Shown: positions 45,480-58,696, counted from the stretch's first letter. The stretch: DNA of 64,000 nt from Phaseolus vulgaris (GCF_000499845.2 NC_023754.2:7828477-7892476); one strand, 5' to 3'. Made by a program: numbers and translations. Notes: generated from the letters alone by a model not told the origin.

Positions 45480-45690
45480 TAGATCGAGATGGATTTAATC
45501 TAATTGATAAAGTGAATTTAATCTAATTGACAAAGTGGATTTAATCTATTTTAAATGGATTTGAAAAAATCTAATAAATTTGATCTTGTTAAAATGGATA
45601 TGAATTCTAAATCCAATCCATTTTATTGGATCTAGATTGAATTTTGAAAAATTCAATCCATGATTACCCCTATTTTCAATTTTGTGTTCA
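45480..45690. repeat. Short tandem and inverted repeats around GGATTTAATCTAATTGA
   Basis: GATTTAATCTAATTGA-TAAAGTG is followed at a distance of 25 bases by a near copy (45494 and 45519) and a partial third. Further on, AATCCAATCCATTTTATTGGATC is a near palindrome (45621-45643). Such blocks are scattered repeats in legume intergenic DNA; class not determined. Confidence 0.5.
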
Positions 45691-46466
45691 TTATATTTTG
45701 ACTATATTATACTTGTTGTATTAGTAAATTCTTGACACTTGAAATTTGTAATACTTTTTTATAATTTCATCATATTATTTCCATTGAGCTATATATTATT
45801 AATTTATATTTTATGTGATATTGTTGACTTTTGGTTGGTCCTACAACAAATGTCATATACACATATTGCTTAATTGAAACAAACATTAAACATTTTAAAA
45901 AAGTGGTCTTGTTAACCACCATTACCGCATGTGCTTGATATGATGTCTCTTTCAATTGTAATTGAAAACCTCTATTTTTACTAATGCCTTAATCATCGAT
46001 AAATTAAAAATCGTCATCAAAATTTATTAGAAAACGTTGTTCAAAATGTATTTTTTCACTAGTGTGAAATCAAATATTAATTTAAGAATAAATGAAAAAA
46101 ATAAATATAATTATAATTAAAGACTAAAATCTCATCAATTCTTAAGTCAATATTTATAGTAAATAAAAAATAGTCTATATTTCTGTTATTTATCTTTTAT
46201 CATCTATGCATTGTAATCACAAAACTTATACATCCCAACAACCCTAGCCATTTCATGGCAACCTTGCAAGAATTATTCTAAACGAAGACATTGACATGGC
46301 AATGTGAGTATTTAATTATATAACGCACTGCACTTGAAGGAAATTATATTATTTTAATTAGATGAAAACCCAAATTCGTCTTAACTTGTTATTGGTGAAA
46401 AAATAAGGGTAATATATAGGAAATTATATATATATATATATATATATAAGAAAACAAGCATAATCT
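45691..46466. other. Intergenic DNA with an (AT)n tract, downstream of the lipoxygenase gene
   Basis: A/T-rich, no gene. (AT)n at about 46426-46448 is close to the stop codon of the minus-strand lipoxygenase gene and lies in its 3' flank or 3' UTR. A TTTTTTCACTAGTG word at 46048-46060 could be a CACTA-type terminus, but no partner was found. Confidence 0.45.
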
Positions 46467-49400
46467 TCAAATTGAGATGCTATATGGAACTCCCTTTCCA
46501 GTAACTCCAGGCCCTGAGAATGGCTTCATTAGCTCATATGGCACCACCCCTGCACCATTCCTATTCTTCAAATTAGTATCTGCATTTCTTGAGTCTATAA
46601 TACCTTCAATCTCCTTCAATTTCGTACTAAACCTTTCAAAGGCCAATTTTATAGTTGGATTCTCAACCCATGATTGCTCCACGTATTGTCCAATATACTC
46701 TTCATCTGGAGAATGATCTGATAACAAATTCAATACCACCATCACCAAGGTTGATTGAATTTGTGATGGTAAACACTCCAAAAAGGTTTTCTCAGGGCTA
46801 TTTATCAGCTTTTCCAACTCTTCCTTATAAGGGTCTTCTGTAGGAATGTTATTTCTAGCAATTGTAGGTCGGTTAGGGAAATAGCCTCCATAAGCATATT
46901 GGGCAAAGTTAACAGCAGCATGATGAGCAGAAGCTACCCATGCTATAGTTGTAATGATCTCAGCAAGGTCTTCTGGTGTTTTGAGATTTGGCCACCATGG
47001 TTCTTCGGCTTTGTCTCCATGACCTACTGTTCGAATTTCTGTCCACCATGCTTGGAGCTCTTGATCAGACTCTACTGTGCTTGGGCTTGGATAGTAATGG
47101 TTAACATACTCACTTACCCATTCTTTGATGGCATCCCATATAAGAAGACCATCATTGGCAAAAGGGTAGTCTTCAATTGTTAGCTTTAGGCCATGTGGTG
47201 CATTTGGATCAGCCACAGCCATTCCTCTAACAGACAATAAAAGAAAGGATTAACATCAATGAGTGAATAATGTAGTTTTGCAAAAAGAAGTAAACATAAA
47301 TGAAGAAAGAAGGTTCACAAAATTCTCATTTCAGTAAAAAAAATCATTAAATTAAATAAAAACTAGTTTATAAATTTTATTAATAATAAAATTGATTTTA
47401 AATATTAATTTTTTTAATTTATAAAATAATATTTAATTTAATGAATAATTATTTTTTAATTAATTTTAATTTAATGATTTCTTTTAGCGTTTAAAATGAA
47501 AAGAATTTTCTATGAACCTTACCTGGAAATAAGATCGTTGGGAAGTGCTTGTAAATCAAATTGCCAAAGTTGATCATATGCCACAGAGCTTATTTCCATT
47601 GAATATTTTCTTGGAGAGAAGGAAGTTTCAATGACCCCATTTGCACTGATAAGCACCTCACGAGCGAGGGAATTGATCTCCATGGTATATCTCATGTGTG
47701 GATGCAGTAATCTATAGATTGGATGCATGGTGCTAAGTTGCCTATGCGTTGCAATGATGAAGGGTTCTACAGCACAATGAGTTCTTAACCTACAAAATTG
47801 AACAAAGTTAGAATCACTTAAAGAGAATAATAACATTTGGTTGGTGCATTGTGTCATAATGCATGGCAAAAGAGAATAACATATATATAACTGCACTCAC
47901 CAATGGCTTACAAGTTCATGATAACCTGAATCATGGGCAAGAACATGAACTTTGGCCAGCCTCCAAAGCCAGAGATTGGTTGCATGAGAATTGGAATGAG
48001 AAGAAGGTTTAAAGACCTGCTTCCATTGTGGCTTGCCTTCCATAGGTGGTCTCGTGAGCTCAATAGCTAATGGTTTCAATGTTCCTTGTTCAGTCAGGAA
48101 GAATAGTGTCCGTGATCCATATAAAGTGGTTCCCTTAATCTCTCTCACTTTGCTTACAAATGGTAAGAATAAATCATGGTAGTCTAACATAAACAACTTC
48201 TTCTGCTTAATAGCCTGCATGTATCCAAATTAAGTATTACTTTTAATCATAACATAGTCTAATTTAGCAAAGTCAATGATGATTTGGTACCTCTTCAACT
48301 GTACAATAACCAATTATTTGTGGCTCAATGACTTCTCTAGTGATAGCTGATTCTGGTGAACCATAGATTTGGGGATCTAATTTACTTTTCAAGGGCCACT
48401 CCTACAGGATGAATATTAAATGAGAACAAATTATTAAAGAACATTTTAGTGTGTATGATACCAAAAGCAAAAACCAAATATTTTGAGGCACTCTTGCCTT
48501 GACCACTTGGATGCTATATGGGTTGACACCTGCCAAAGTTTCCCTTGCAAACTGTTCATCTGATAACCAAAAGAATCTATCCCCTGCAATTTCCAACCAC
48601 ACAACAACCATATAGATATAGAAAACTTTATACATTTTTTATCTTTTACATATAGTGTTAACATGATTCCTAAAACAATAGAAAATGAGTTACTTTTAAA
48701 TTTCACTTTTTAATATGATATTAAAATTATTTAAAATTTATTATAACGAGGTCAACTGCTATTAGGTCTTTATTGAATAATTCATTATATAGCTTCACAT
48801 ATGAGTTGATAGTTCGATGTGAAGAAGTGTGCTAAAAATTCCAAATTTATTACATTGAACACAAATCTTATAAACCGATTTTAAGAGATTAAGTTAAACT
48901 TAAAGTCCACTTCTTAATTTGATATCAAAATCATTTAAAATTTATCTTAACCAAATTTTATATTGGACTTCATAGTATATTTTGCATAAATGTAAGTTTA
49001 AGTGGTGTGATAAGCATTGTTTCTCGTTATGAAATTAAAGTGAACTTACTTTTTAATGCTTCTGGAGTATCGAAACGTAGAAGGTTCTGTGTATCATTAA
49101 TAACACCGAGAAACTTTGGAATTACCCTTTGAAGCAGATTCAAAGCATTGGCTTGAAGCTGTGGCAAGTGAATTCCCTCTTTATAAAGCGTGTCTATGTC
49201 TTCGAAGCTCACAAATCCACGATCTTGGTCAGACAGAATTGCATCTAAGGATTCCAAAACCAAACTTACTCCTGAGGATACTGTAGTTGTTATGAACTGT
49301 GTTTGCTTTATCTCAGAAAACACCTCATCGCGAGGAACATAGAAATTTGATCCTTTCTTTTCAGACAACGAGTCTATATAACAATTCAATCAAAAACCAA

Positions 49401-52400
49401 AAATAAAATTAGAGGAAAATCTGTTAGAAACTTATCCATCATATATTATCCCTCTTTGATTTGATATTAAATCAAGTGACTTTAAAGTTAAAAAAATTAT
49501 TAAAATGAATCATATATAATTATAATTTTTTATAAACATATTATTGTAGGATTTTAAATTGGAGGTAGTGCTTTTCATTTCGTGTATGAGATTGTGCGTG
49601 AAATAAAGTTAATTATTTTTAAAATAATAATTTATTTAAGGAACAAGATTTCTTTATTAAAAGAAAAAATATCAACTATTTTTTAAATAAACAAAAAATC
49701 AAAAGAAATAAGAAATCAACTATTTATTAAATACATACTTTTAAAAAATACAGTCAAACAAACTTACCCATATTAAACAAATATCAAATCATATAAATGG
49801 GAATTCCTAATATCAAGAATTTTATTTTCATTCATTTGTTTTTAAAATTTCAATATATATTGGAAATACATTAATGTTTTTCATTATAAAAGTTTCTATT
49901 ATTGTTTTCTTCTTAAAACTAGTTATACAGTTGAATTTGCATGAAAATTAGGAAGGTTTTCCTTTATGGCCTTCTTTTTATATGTTGGAAATTCGCTAGC
50001 TATATAAAAAAATATTGATAAAAAATAATTATTTTATTATAAATACTTACTAAGTCTAGATTTTGACTAAAGACAAAAAAATAATTTTACTTTATAATAC
50101 AGATCTCTTATTTATGTTGAATGGTGTATAATGATTTATATATGATACTAGTTTTGTATAAAAAAAAACAGAAGGTGACATAAGGAAAATAGTTAAATAA
50201 CCTGCTTTTGATGGGTTTCGACCTGTGCGACAGCGTCTTGGGTATGGATATTGGGTGGTGGCACCAAGAACAGGTCTTTTAAGGTCAATGTTGGTGTCAG
50301 GGTCTCCGAGATCATTGTAAACATCATAGTCGTAAATTCTATCACCGTTTTTACGTTCTCCTTCTCCATTTCCTCTTATTATCACCAATTCCTCTTGCCT
50401 TAACTTTCTCAATCCACTTGGTGTTTCTGATGGCAAGTACAACTGTTCCATCCAGACATACATATCTTCATTACTTAATTCTAATACCAACAATTACAAA
50501 CTTCAAAAAATTAACACAAAACATTTCAAAATAAAAGAGTATATACATCTTTTGAACCTTATAAATTAATTGGAAGTTCAACATTCTTCAAATGTTTCAT
50601 ATTATTTTATTTATTTATTATTAATTAAAAAGTATAGAAATATTTCCTCTATTTCCCTTTTATTTTTGGACATTATTTTTATTAGTGTCTGGTCGCCGTT
50701 GAAATTACAAAACTGTATCATTTTAGAGTATATGATGTAGCAATACTAATTAACTCTATGGACAAATTTATATATTGAAGTAAAGAATAATATGAAAAAA
50801 CTTTTAAGAACAGATAAAATACTATACAATTTTAAGAAATTAATTAACGTGTGTCACTGTAGGTTAACATTTTCTCACATTAACATAAAATCACTTATTA
50901 TAGCATGGTTACATTCAGATAGTTATTGAAAATTTTACTAGCCATATTCAATTTTATCTTGGATATCTCTAGTAATTAGAAAATAAAGCATAACAAAATT
51001 TCAATTCATTTTAAAGTATATTTTCTAAAAATTATGAATACATAATCAATTTATTAATTTCATTCACTACTAAAAAATCATAATATAGAAACCAATTTTG
51101 AAGAGAAAAAATAATTAATTATTATATTGACTAATTTAGATATTAATTTAAAGATTAAAAAAATATTGACATAAAAATTAGTTTCTATTATCGATAAATA
51201 GTTCTTAAGTTGATATCTAATTAACTATCGAAGTTTTAACCACCAATTATTTAGATTTTAAAGTTGATATCTAAATTTTACTACTAATTATTTTAATATC
51301 AATTAATTTATATTATTGATAAATAGTTTTTAAATTAATATTTAATTAACTAAAATAATTGATAACTAACCAAATATCAATTTAGAAACTATTTATAAGT
51401 AATATAAACTAATGTAGATATATATTAATAAATTTTGTACTCTATTAAATTATATTTAATTTAATTAATATAATAACTAATTAATTTTTATCTTTAAAAT
51501 GATTTTTTATTTAATAATTTTCTTGTAGTGATTAATATCATAAAAAAATTAATTATTTTTGAAAGAAATGAAGTGTGAAAATATATTTTGAATGTGAGAG
51601 ATTGCAAACAGCATATTATATTTTAGTCTAACCTTGTTAGCAAAGAAGACTCTCTTCTGAGAATTTTGACTTTTTGGCTGAATCCATGAATCACAGATAA
51701 AGTGCAGAGGGCCATTAGAGAAGCCATCAAGAACTATGGTCTTTAGGAACACCTCATTGCAGTCCTCATTCTGTACCAAAACAGCACCAACATTCCCAAA
51801 AGATGCTGCTAACTCAAATCTAATCTCATATTGCACCTCATCCTCTTTTGTCCCACTCTTCTGCACATTACTCTCTGTTGTCTTTCTCTCTGAATTCGTT
51901 TCTTCGTTTAGGGTAACAAAATGTAAAACTTTAATAAGCAGATTAACAAATATATGGGAGATGGATTGTAAATTTTAATTGAAGTAATAAGAGATATGCA
52001 TTAGAGTAAAGTATGTTTTGCATTCCTTTAAAAATTTTAAATATTATTTTCATTTCCCTAAAATTTCAACATTACATTTTAAAATTTAAACTTATTTTCT
52101 AGCCGTTAATCAGTATAATAATAATAATAAATGACATTTTCAATTATATATCTATTCAAAATCACTTTTAATTGATATTTATGTATTAAAATCATATATA
52201 TATTTTTTTTATCAAGAATAACAAATTAATTAAAATTAAATAGGATATTTGAGTGTCGAACTTATATACAAATTATTTAGAAGCAAATCAGCCAAAAGTT
52301 TATGTTTCAAGTATTTTGATGAAGCATATGTCACGTGCCAAAAAAACATATACACATAAAAGATCTACTAATTCACCCAGCTAGATCTTATTGGTTCAAC

Positions 52401-54858
52401 AAACTTTCGAAAGTGTATCCCTATAGAAAACACGTGTTGCATAATGTGTGATATATTAAAATCGCATGTTAGTTTGTCTCTGTTGTTGTCACTGACAACC
52501 TAAAATTTATTTATAAGGAATAACACCTTGAAATTTTGGGAGATGTTTTTAATATATTTGAAATTTTATAAGGAAACAAAAATCATTTATCTTATATATT
52601 AAATAAATACGTAGATTTAGTTAATTTTTATTTTTTATTTTATAATTAATTTTTAATTTCTAATATTCATTTTAACCTATACTAGTGGAGAAGAAAAAAT
52701 GTATTTTAATAAAAAAAAATATTAATAATAGTGGTTATATAATAAATATAATACAGTCATTTGGGTAGTTTATTTTAATTTTAAAATATAATTAAGAGTA
52801 AAATAAAAATATTAAATATGTATCTGTTTTATATATTATTATAGATTTTTCTTACTTAAAATATGATTAAAGATAAAATAAAAATATATGTCAATATTAC
52901 AACGTGTTAATTGTAACTTCAATATAAAGTCACATTTTTTTTTCTATGGCAATTCATATCAAATCGTACTACTATTAATTTTAGAGTCAGCTTGTTAAAT
53001 TGACGACATCCATTCAGTATTGTGCTTACAACTTTATACATGTACTAACGGAAGAAATTAAACCAATAATATCTTCAAACTTTTGTTGGTAAATAATTAT
53101 TATTTTGTTTTATAATTTTTATTCATTATCATTGTAAAAGTGATTAATTGTGTCGTTAGCTATTTTATCCTGACCAATATTTTCACATTCTGTTAAAAAA
53201 TAGTTTTTTTGTTATGTGAATGTCTGAATTAGATTTTAAAAAATTAACATTATTTTTTTAAAATAAAAAAAATGAAAAAGCTCTGCTAATGTTGTCCAGG
53301 ATAGTAAATAGTCCTTTTATTATAAATTATGTACATTTGTTAATTTGAATTTGGATATGTAATTTAATAGTGGTACATGAATAGAGTAAGAAAGAGAAAT
53401 ATTATTTTAATTTAGTTTAAACTGTCATAATAAGTTAGTATATATTTCGTCCATAACATGATTTAAAATTCTTCTAAAATTTTATAGCATAAAATCAAAA
53501 TATATATATATTATGTATTTAATTTATAATTCTATTTTAATGATTTATGGAGAATTTGACTTTTCTTTCCTAGGGATAGGGGTGATATCCAGTAGGGAAA
53601 CAGGAGCCCCAAATTATCTATCATGTGACAAGTGACAGATTACAATTGGCCAAAGTACCTTCAACTCTTTTCAACATTTTCATTTTATTTTATGGAGTGG
53701 AATTTACCAAAGATTCTAAAAATATATTGGTCTTATCCTCCAAGTGCTGGATGACATCTTACCTACTTCAATTTATTATGATAATTGTGTTGTATACTAT
53801 TTATATGATAAATAAATGGGTATAAAAAGTAATATTAAAGTGTATTTGAATGAAGTTTGTTAAAAATTACTCAAGAAAAAACTTCTACCAGTTAAAATTA
53901 ATTAGTATAAAATTTAATTTGCAAATATCCTTTTATTAATTTAAAAAAAATATTTGTATTGCAGCTAATTAAAAAGAAACATGGTAGAATCAGATGCTAA
54001 CTAGATGCATGAACACTTTTCTTTTACTATAGATAATACATTGTTTAAAAATGTTTTCACTTTTCGTTATTTGACGTGAAATTATTTTTACTTTTAGTCT
54101 AAATTTTAGATTTTCTTAATACATATAATAATAAAAAACTATTGAAATAAGTTATTTTTAAATTTTTTTTACGTAATAAGTAAATTTTTAATATAAATTA
54201 CTATGTTAAAATATACATACTAAAAATTTGTTAATTTTTTTGTGACATAAAAAAATAATTGATAAAAATTTATTTTAATAATTTTCTTAATACGAATATT
54301 TAGAAAATTTAAAACTTAAACTAATAAAAAGATAAATTTTGAGTGAAAGCACATAAAGAAAATAACATATTTAACCCATAATACCATAATACGTTATGAA
54401 AGCAAATGAAGAAGTTGGAAATAGTTAAAAGTGTGCATAAATATGAAGACTTCTCTGTAGAAAAGATGGAAGCAAATTGAGAAACAGAACTTACTTGGAT
54501 CAAGCTCATCGCTCACAAGCTGCAAAACAAGTGTTTTCCCAATCAAATCCTTGATTCCATCAAGACCTCCATTAAGGAGATTCCCTAGGATTCCACCCCG
54601 ATTTTGCTTCACAGTGACAAGGGCCTTCACACTTTGAGAAGTTGTGATGGTGTTTGTGTTTTTGGAAGTGCTTGCCATTACAACTTTCATGCACCTATGA
54701 ACCTTCCTCTGTCTTGGAGAAGAGTGTTTACAGTGCTTCAAGAACCAACTATTTCTATGGCTATTATTGTGAGTATCTTTCCCATGTATATATAGAGGGA
54801 AAGATGAGCTATTGAGGACACTTATTTGGTGCACATGTGAGCTTCTCATTGTCAACAT
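46467..54858 (-). CDS. LOX2: Chloroplastic type-2 linoleate 13S-lipoxygenase, 911 aa, 9 exons
   Basis: Non-haem iron dioxygenase that adds O2 to C13 of linoleic/linolenic acid, the first step towards jasmonate and C6 volatiles in the plastid. The joined exons give 911 residues, the usual length for plastid LOX. Residues 1 to about 60 are Ser/His/Arg-rich with few acids, a probable transit peptide. The PLAT/LH2 barrel spans about 90-220 and the catalytic domain about 230-911. The five iron ligands are visible: H564 and H569 (YHELVSHW), H761 and N765 (HHAAVN), and the terminal I911 (GVPYSISI). S626-F627 in ETSFSP fits 13-specificity, and A612 fits S-stereochemistry. The C-terminus [10 protein letters not shown] resembles Arabidopsis LOX2 more than LOX3/4 or LOX6. 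Start ATG 54858; a second Met lies three codons on. The paralogue symbol is tentative. Confidence 0.95.
48402..48497 (-). other. GC-AG intron 5 of the lipoxygenase gene
   Basis: The donor is GTCAAG|GCAAGA and the acceptor CTGTAG|GAGTGG. Joining here gives ...[19 protein letters not shown]..., which agrees with the family ([19 protein letters not shown]). No GT donor nearby keeps the frame. The donor matches the extended GC-class consensus AG|GCAAGT at 7 of 8 positions. Confidence 0.88.
51065..51530. mobile_element. CACTA-type MITE in lipoxygenase intron 2
   Basis: 466 bases, starts CACTACTAAAAAATCAT and ends ATAATTTTCTTGTAGTG (complement CACTACAAGAAAATTAT), flanked by identical 3-bp ATT duplications (51062-51064 and 51531-51533), the CACTA signature. 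The interior is A/T-rich with repeated TTTAGATAT / ATATCTAAA and TTATCGATAAATAGTT subterminal words in both orientations. No coding capacity. It lies between exons 2 and 3 and leaves the splice sites intact. Confidence 0.88.
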
Positions 54859-55640
54859 GGTTAATCTTTTTTGGTTTAGAACTACTATCTAAGGGTTAGG
54901 GTTGGGATTCTTATTATATTGCAGAGAAAGACCATCCACGCGGCTTACAGACACCTTAATTATGAGAGTCTCGTTTGATTTTTCAAACGTTTTTGCAAAC
55001 GACAAACAATAACACTGAAACGAAGACATGAAAGATAAAACCATAAATCAATTTTTTCTTCCAAATGACATTGATCTTATTAGGTGTTTTCTATGAAACT
55101 TTCTCAACTAGGGCGGCTACGTAGGTTGCTTGAGGAAACATTTGAGGTTTTAATGAAGTTTTGGTTGTTTACCTGATACACTGGCAGTAGGGCCTACTCG
55201 TCTTGTACTGTGTAAAAGTCACGCCTTCACACTTTAACATTTTGTTGCGTATTATTTTGAAATATTCAAATTCTGCATCTTTGTGAACACACTGTTTTTT
55301 CAAAACATATTACTTACACCTCACGTTCTCATGACGTCCACTAATTATTTTTCTACGGCACATTTCTATTTAAACACAACCAATTCACACATTTATTACA
55401 AACATTAGCTTAAAAGAATAGCTTTAGGGATTTAATTATATCTGGGTATAAATTTTATAATAATATCAAAATTTATTAATGAGCTTTTTTGCTTTATTCT
55501 CAAACTTACATAATTAAAGACCAAGAGAGAGCAGAAAATGTAAATGGTGTTAGAGTCGGTCACGGAAACTCGACACATGCAATATGCAAAATGAAGAAGA
55601 AAATAGGAGCAGATCGACACTAGTTTAGGAAAGACAGACT
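54859..55640 (-). promoter_or_regulatory. Upstream region of the lipoxygenase gene
   Basis: No gene. On the minus strand a TATAATAAG word lies near 54920-54910, about 55-60 bases upstream of the ATG, and may be the TATA box or leader. TGACG words lie at 55332-55336; such elements occur in jasmonate-responsive promoters, but a short word proves nothing. Confidence 0.35.
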
Positions 55641-56075
55641 AATATTTGGTGGTGGTTGATTGTTGCTTATTTATTTTTTATTGTTAATAAAAAGATGTTA
55701 CGAGTTTGCTAAATTATTGTTTATTATTATATTTTTCATATTTGTTGGTAAAATTTGTCGGAAATTGAACACAAATTAATATTGTCAATACTACCCATAA
55801 GTAAAGTCTTAAGTAAATTTTATAATATTAATATAATTATAATAATAATTAAGATAATAATAGTAAAAAAAGTTATCATAATAATAAAATATAATAATAT
55901 TAATATTATTAATATTAAAAAAATATTAATAATATTAATATTAATATTAAAAAATATTATTAATAATATTATTAATATTTAAAATATTAATATTAAAACT
56001 AGTAATAATAGTAATAACAATAATAGTAGTAATAATAATCACATAATAAGAATAATAATAATTATATCACGATCA
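55641..56075. repeat. (AAT/TTA)n-type simple sequence
   Basis: From 55820 to 56060 the sequence is almost only A and T in short AAT, ATTAAT and TAATAATAG words, very like 27640-28025. The frame at 55755-55982 is a translation of this simple sequence. Confidence 0.8.
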
Positions 56076-56080
56076 CTAAA

Positions 56081-56150
56081 TTCTCTGGTCTAGTGGGTAC
56101 AAATTCTCTCATGTACTCAGTGGATATGAGTTTGATTCCCTCTTTTAATA
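56081..56150 (+). mobile_element. tRNA-like SINE head (A and B boxes), truncated
   Basis: CTGGTCTAGTGGGTAC at 56085-56100 fits a polymerase III A box, and GAGTTTGATTCCC at 56128-56140 fits a B box (GGTTCGANTCC). They are 42 bases apart, the spacing found in tRNAs and tRNA-derived SINEs. It does not fold as a complete tRNA (no acceptor pairing seen). It directly adjoins the LINE sequence that starts after about 56150; the SINE tail is missing. Confidence 0.45.
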
Positions 56151-56338
56151 AAGCTGGAAGGGTTAGAGGTTTGGAAGTTAACATTAAGGTAAAAAGAGAT
56201 TTATGGTGTAACTCAAAGGAGTTGAAGTTGGGAGTCAATAGTGCGAGGGAAGAAAAGTGGGAAATTGTTTGAAGATGATTTCTGGCTACACGTAATTTTG
56301 GAGTTAGACTTGGATCTGTTGAGTTTAAGACTCTGTCG

Positions 56339-57578
56339 TTGGAGGAAAACTTAAGGTTGGTTTCCAACTTCACAAAGGAAGAAATAAAGGAAGCGGTTTG
56401 GCTGTGTGAAGGATCTAAAAGCCCCGGTCCAGATGAGTTTAGTTTCAACTTCATCAAGAATAGTTGGGAGGTTTTTAAACATGATATTACAACAATTGTG
56501 CACCATTTTCAGAATACAAGTAATATCCCGAAGGGTTGTAATGCATCATTTATAGCCTTAGTCCCTAAAGTGAGGGACCCCATAAAGCTTGACCAATATA
56601 GACCAATCTCCTTAGTGGGTGCCCTATATAAAATTATCTCAAAGGTGTTGTCCTGTCGTGTTAAGAATGTTCTCCTTGCGGTTGTTGATGAAAGACAATC
56701 GACATTCTTAAAGGATAGATGGATGCTAGATAGTGTCCTAGTGGCCAATGAGGTTGTTGAGGAGCTTAGGAGGCACGAGAGGAGTGGTCTTTGCTTGAAG
56801 GTGGACTATGAAAAGGCGTACGACTCGATTAGGTGGGATTTCTTATATGACATGTTGCAGAGGTTGGGGTTTCATAGAGGATGTTTGGAGTCTACGACTG
56901 TGTCAGTTTTGGTTAACAGAAGCCCCCACTGAGGAATTCATGCCTACGAGGGGATTAAGGTAGGGAGACCCCTTAGCTTCGTTCCTTTTTATCATGGTTG
57001 CTAAAGGCTTGGCTGGGCTAGTAAGACATGCAATGATAGAAAATTTGCTTAAAGGTGTGAAGGTGGGTAGGAATGAGGTAGAGTCATGTATGTTACAATT
57101 TGCTGATGATACCCTCTTCCTGTGCGAAACATCCCCTACTAATGTTTTCACCATGAAAGTTATCCTAAGATGTTATGAGCTTGCTTCTGGGTTGAAAATC
57201 AACTTCCATAAATCAAAGTTGGCAGGTATAAATGTTGAAAGGAATGTTCTTGAATTTTTTGCAAAATCCTTAAATTGCACTTTAATGAGGGTTCCTTTTA
57301 AATATTTGGGACTTAATGTAGCTGGTAACCTAAGGAGGAAGCAATTTTGGGATCCAATCTTGAATAAAATAAGTGCTAGACTTAATGCGTGGAAGGGAAG
57401 GTTCTTATCGTTGGCGGGGAGAATATGCCTAATCAAATCGGTGTTCACAATCTTAACTCTTTTCTATTTATCTCTTTATAAAGCCCCAGAATCGGCGTGT
57501 AAAAGAATCATTAGTATTCAAAGGAGCTTTCTATGGGGTTGGGGTAGGGCTAACAAACCTATATCTTGGATAAGCTAG
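56339..57578 (+). pseudogene. LINE reverse transcriptase
   Basis: Two frames joined near 56900-56990 by a shift. The first has GSKSPGPDEFSFNFIK (RT motif 1 region), FIALVPKVRDPIKLDQYRPI, LYKIISKVLSCRVK, DERQSTFLKDRWMLDSVLVANE and LCLKVDYEKAYDSIRWDF (first catalytic Asp). The second holds QFADDTLFLCE (catalytic FADD) and LKINFHKSKLAGI, FKYLGLNVAGNLRR, NAWKGRFLSLAGRICLIKSV. This is the standard plant L1 RT order. It stops at 57578, and a further nine codons run to the LTR insertion at 57604. Confidence 0.92.
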
Positions 57579-57603
57579 GAGAATTTGTGCAAACCTATGA
57601 AGG

Positions 57604-58696
57604 TGACTTTTTACGACAAGTGCACCGCGTTTGTCAGAAGTAATAATTGTCCCTAAGGACGGATATCGATCCCATAAGGAACAATGAATTATCAAGTAAA
57701 ATATTCCCTAAATATAACAAGAAAACAATAAAAAAGTGTTGAATTGAGTGTGTTGGCAATGATCAATAAGAAAACAAACAAAGAATTAGTCGCTTCAATT
57801 GGAAAAATAGGGATTAGGTTTCATCTCTCACTCACATGTATTTTGATTAGCATGTCAATATTAGGTTCTTTGATTGAAATTGATGCCCGTAGAAAATTCA
57901 TTTATATCGATCTCTCGCATATAAAATTCTTAAGAATGTTTCCTAGATATCGATCTCTCGCATACTTATAAAAACAACTTAGAAATCACAATCAGACGTT
58001 AATGACAATTAACATTTCAAGTCTATCTCTAGCACTCAAATATGTTAAGTATTGATGTTTAGGTCTGAACCCTAAAAATACCTCTCGGTCAGATTTAAGA
58101 TTCTCAATTTGTCACGAAAAGTTAAAAGTAAAACAACAATACAAATAATCAATCAAGAACTGAATATTAATATATAAGATATCACCTCAATACATAAGAG
58201 TTTGAGCAGATTACTCCCAATCCCAAAGGGTAGAATTAACCACGCATACTTCTAGCACCTTCCATTCTTCCAATTGGGTTAAAATTCACTCTATGGTGTT
58301 TTCCTCTCAATCTGGCATACTAGGGTTGAGCCTCTAGCCCTCTATTTATCCTAGTTTTCTAGGGTTAGGTTGCTTCCTATGTCGGGCTAATGGGCTAAAT
58401 AATAAAACATAAAAAATGCCCAATCTTTCTTTGCATCTTTTTCCATTCTAGGACCTTCTAGCTTTCTCTTTTTGGCTCAAATTATTCTCCTTTACTCTAA
58501 ATCTTCAATCCTCCCTAGAAATCTGCAATTAACACCAAATTTGGGAATAAAATACTCTTATTCAAATAAAGATTATAAAAAATGTAAAAAGGTATAAATT
58601 CATAAATTAGGGATTATTTTATATGTAAATTAGCAATAAATCCTTATAAGTGTCTATATTTTAATATGAAATATTACTAAAATTAGACACTTATCA
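57604..58696. mobile_element. Solo LTR, family G, inside the LINE
   Basis: 1,093 bases, TGACTTTTTACGACAAGTGC to GACACTTATCA, the same family as 23474-24595 (which begins TGATGACTTT). Flanks are GAAGG (57599-57603) and GAGGG (58697-58701), a 5-bp duplication with one mismatch. LINE protein text continues on both sides (LCKPMK / EGGLRIKD), which proves insertion into the LINE. No internal retroelement sequence remains. Confidence 0.85.

Larger units (their letters stand above)
46467..54858 (-). other. LOX2: Exon map of the lipoxygenase gene
   Basis: Exons in transcription order (plus-strand coordinates): 54858-54495, 51901-51633, 50442-50202, 49373-49050, 48583-48498, 48401-48291, 48214-47901, 47789-47523, 47226-46467 (stop TGA). 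The sum is 2,736 bases and all phases agree. Intron 5 (48497-48402) uses a GC donor (AAG|GCAAGA); the others are GT-AG. Intron 1 is the longest (2.6 kb) and A/T-rich. Intron 2 holds a CACTA MITE. Confidence 0.92.

Noticed and set aside
46899..47183. 94-codon plus-strand frame
   Set aside because: Antisense shadow of lipoxygenase exon 9.
30323..54858. Functional link or gene cluster between the SCAB-like gene and the lipoxygenase
   Set aside because: Only two genes, on opposite strands, 7 kb apart and separated by transposons; no shared signal.
55755..55982. 75-codon Ile/Asn-rich frame
   Set aside because: Pure AAT/ATT simple-sequence translation.
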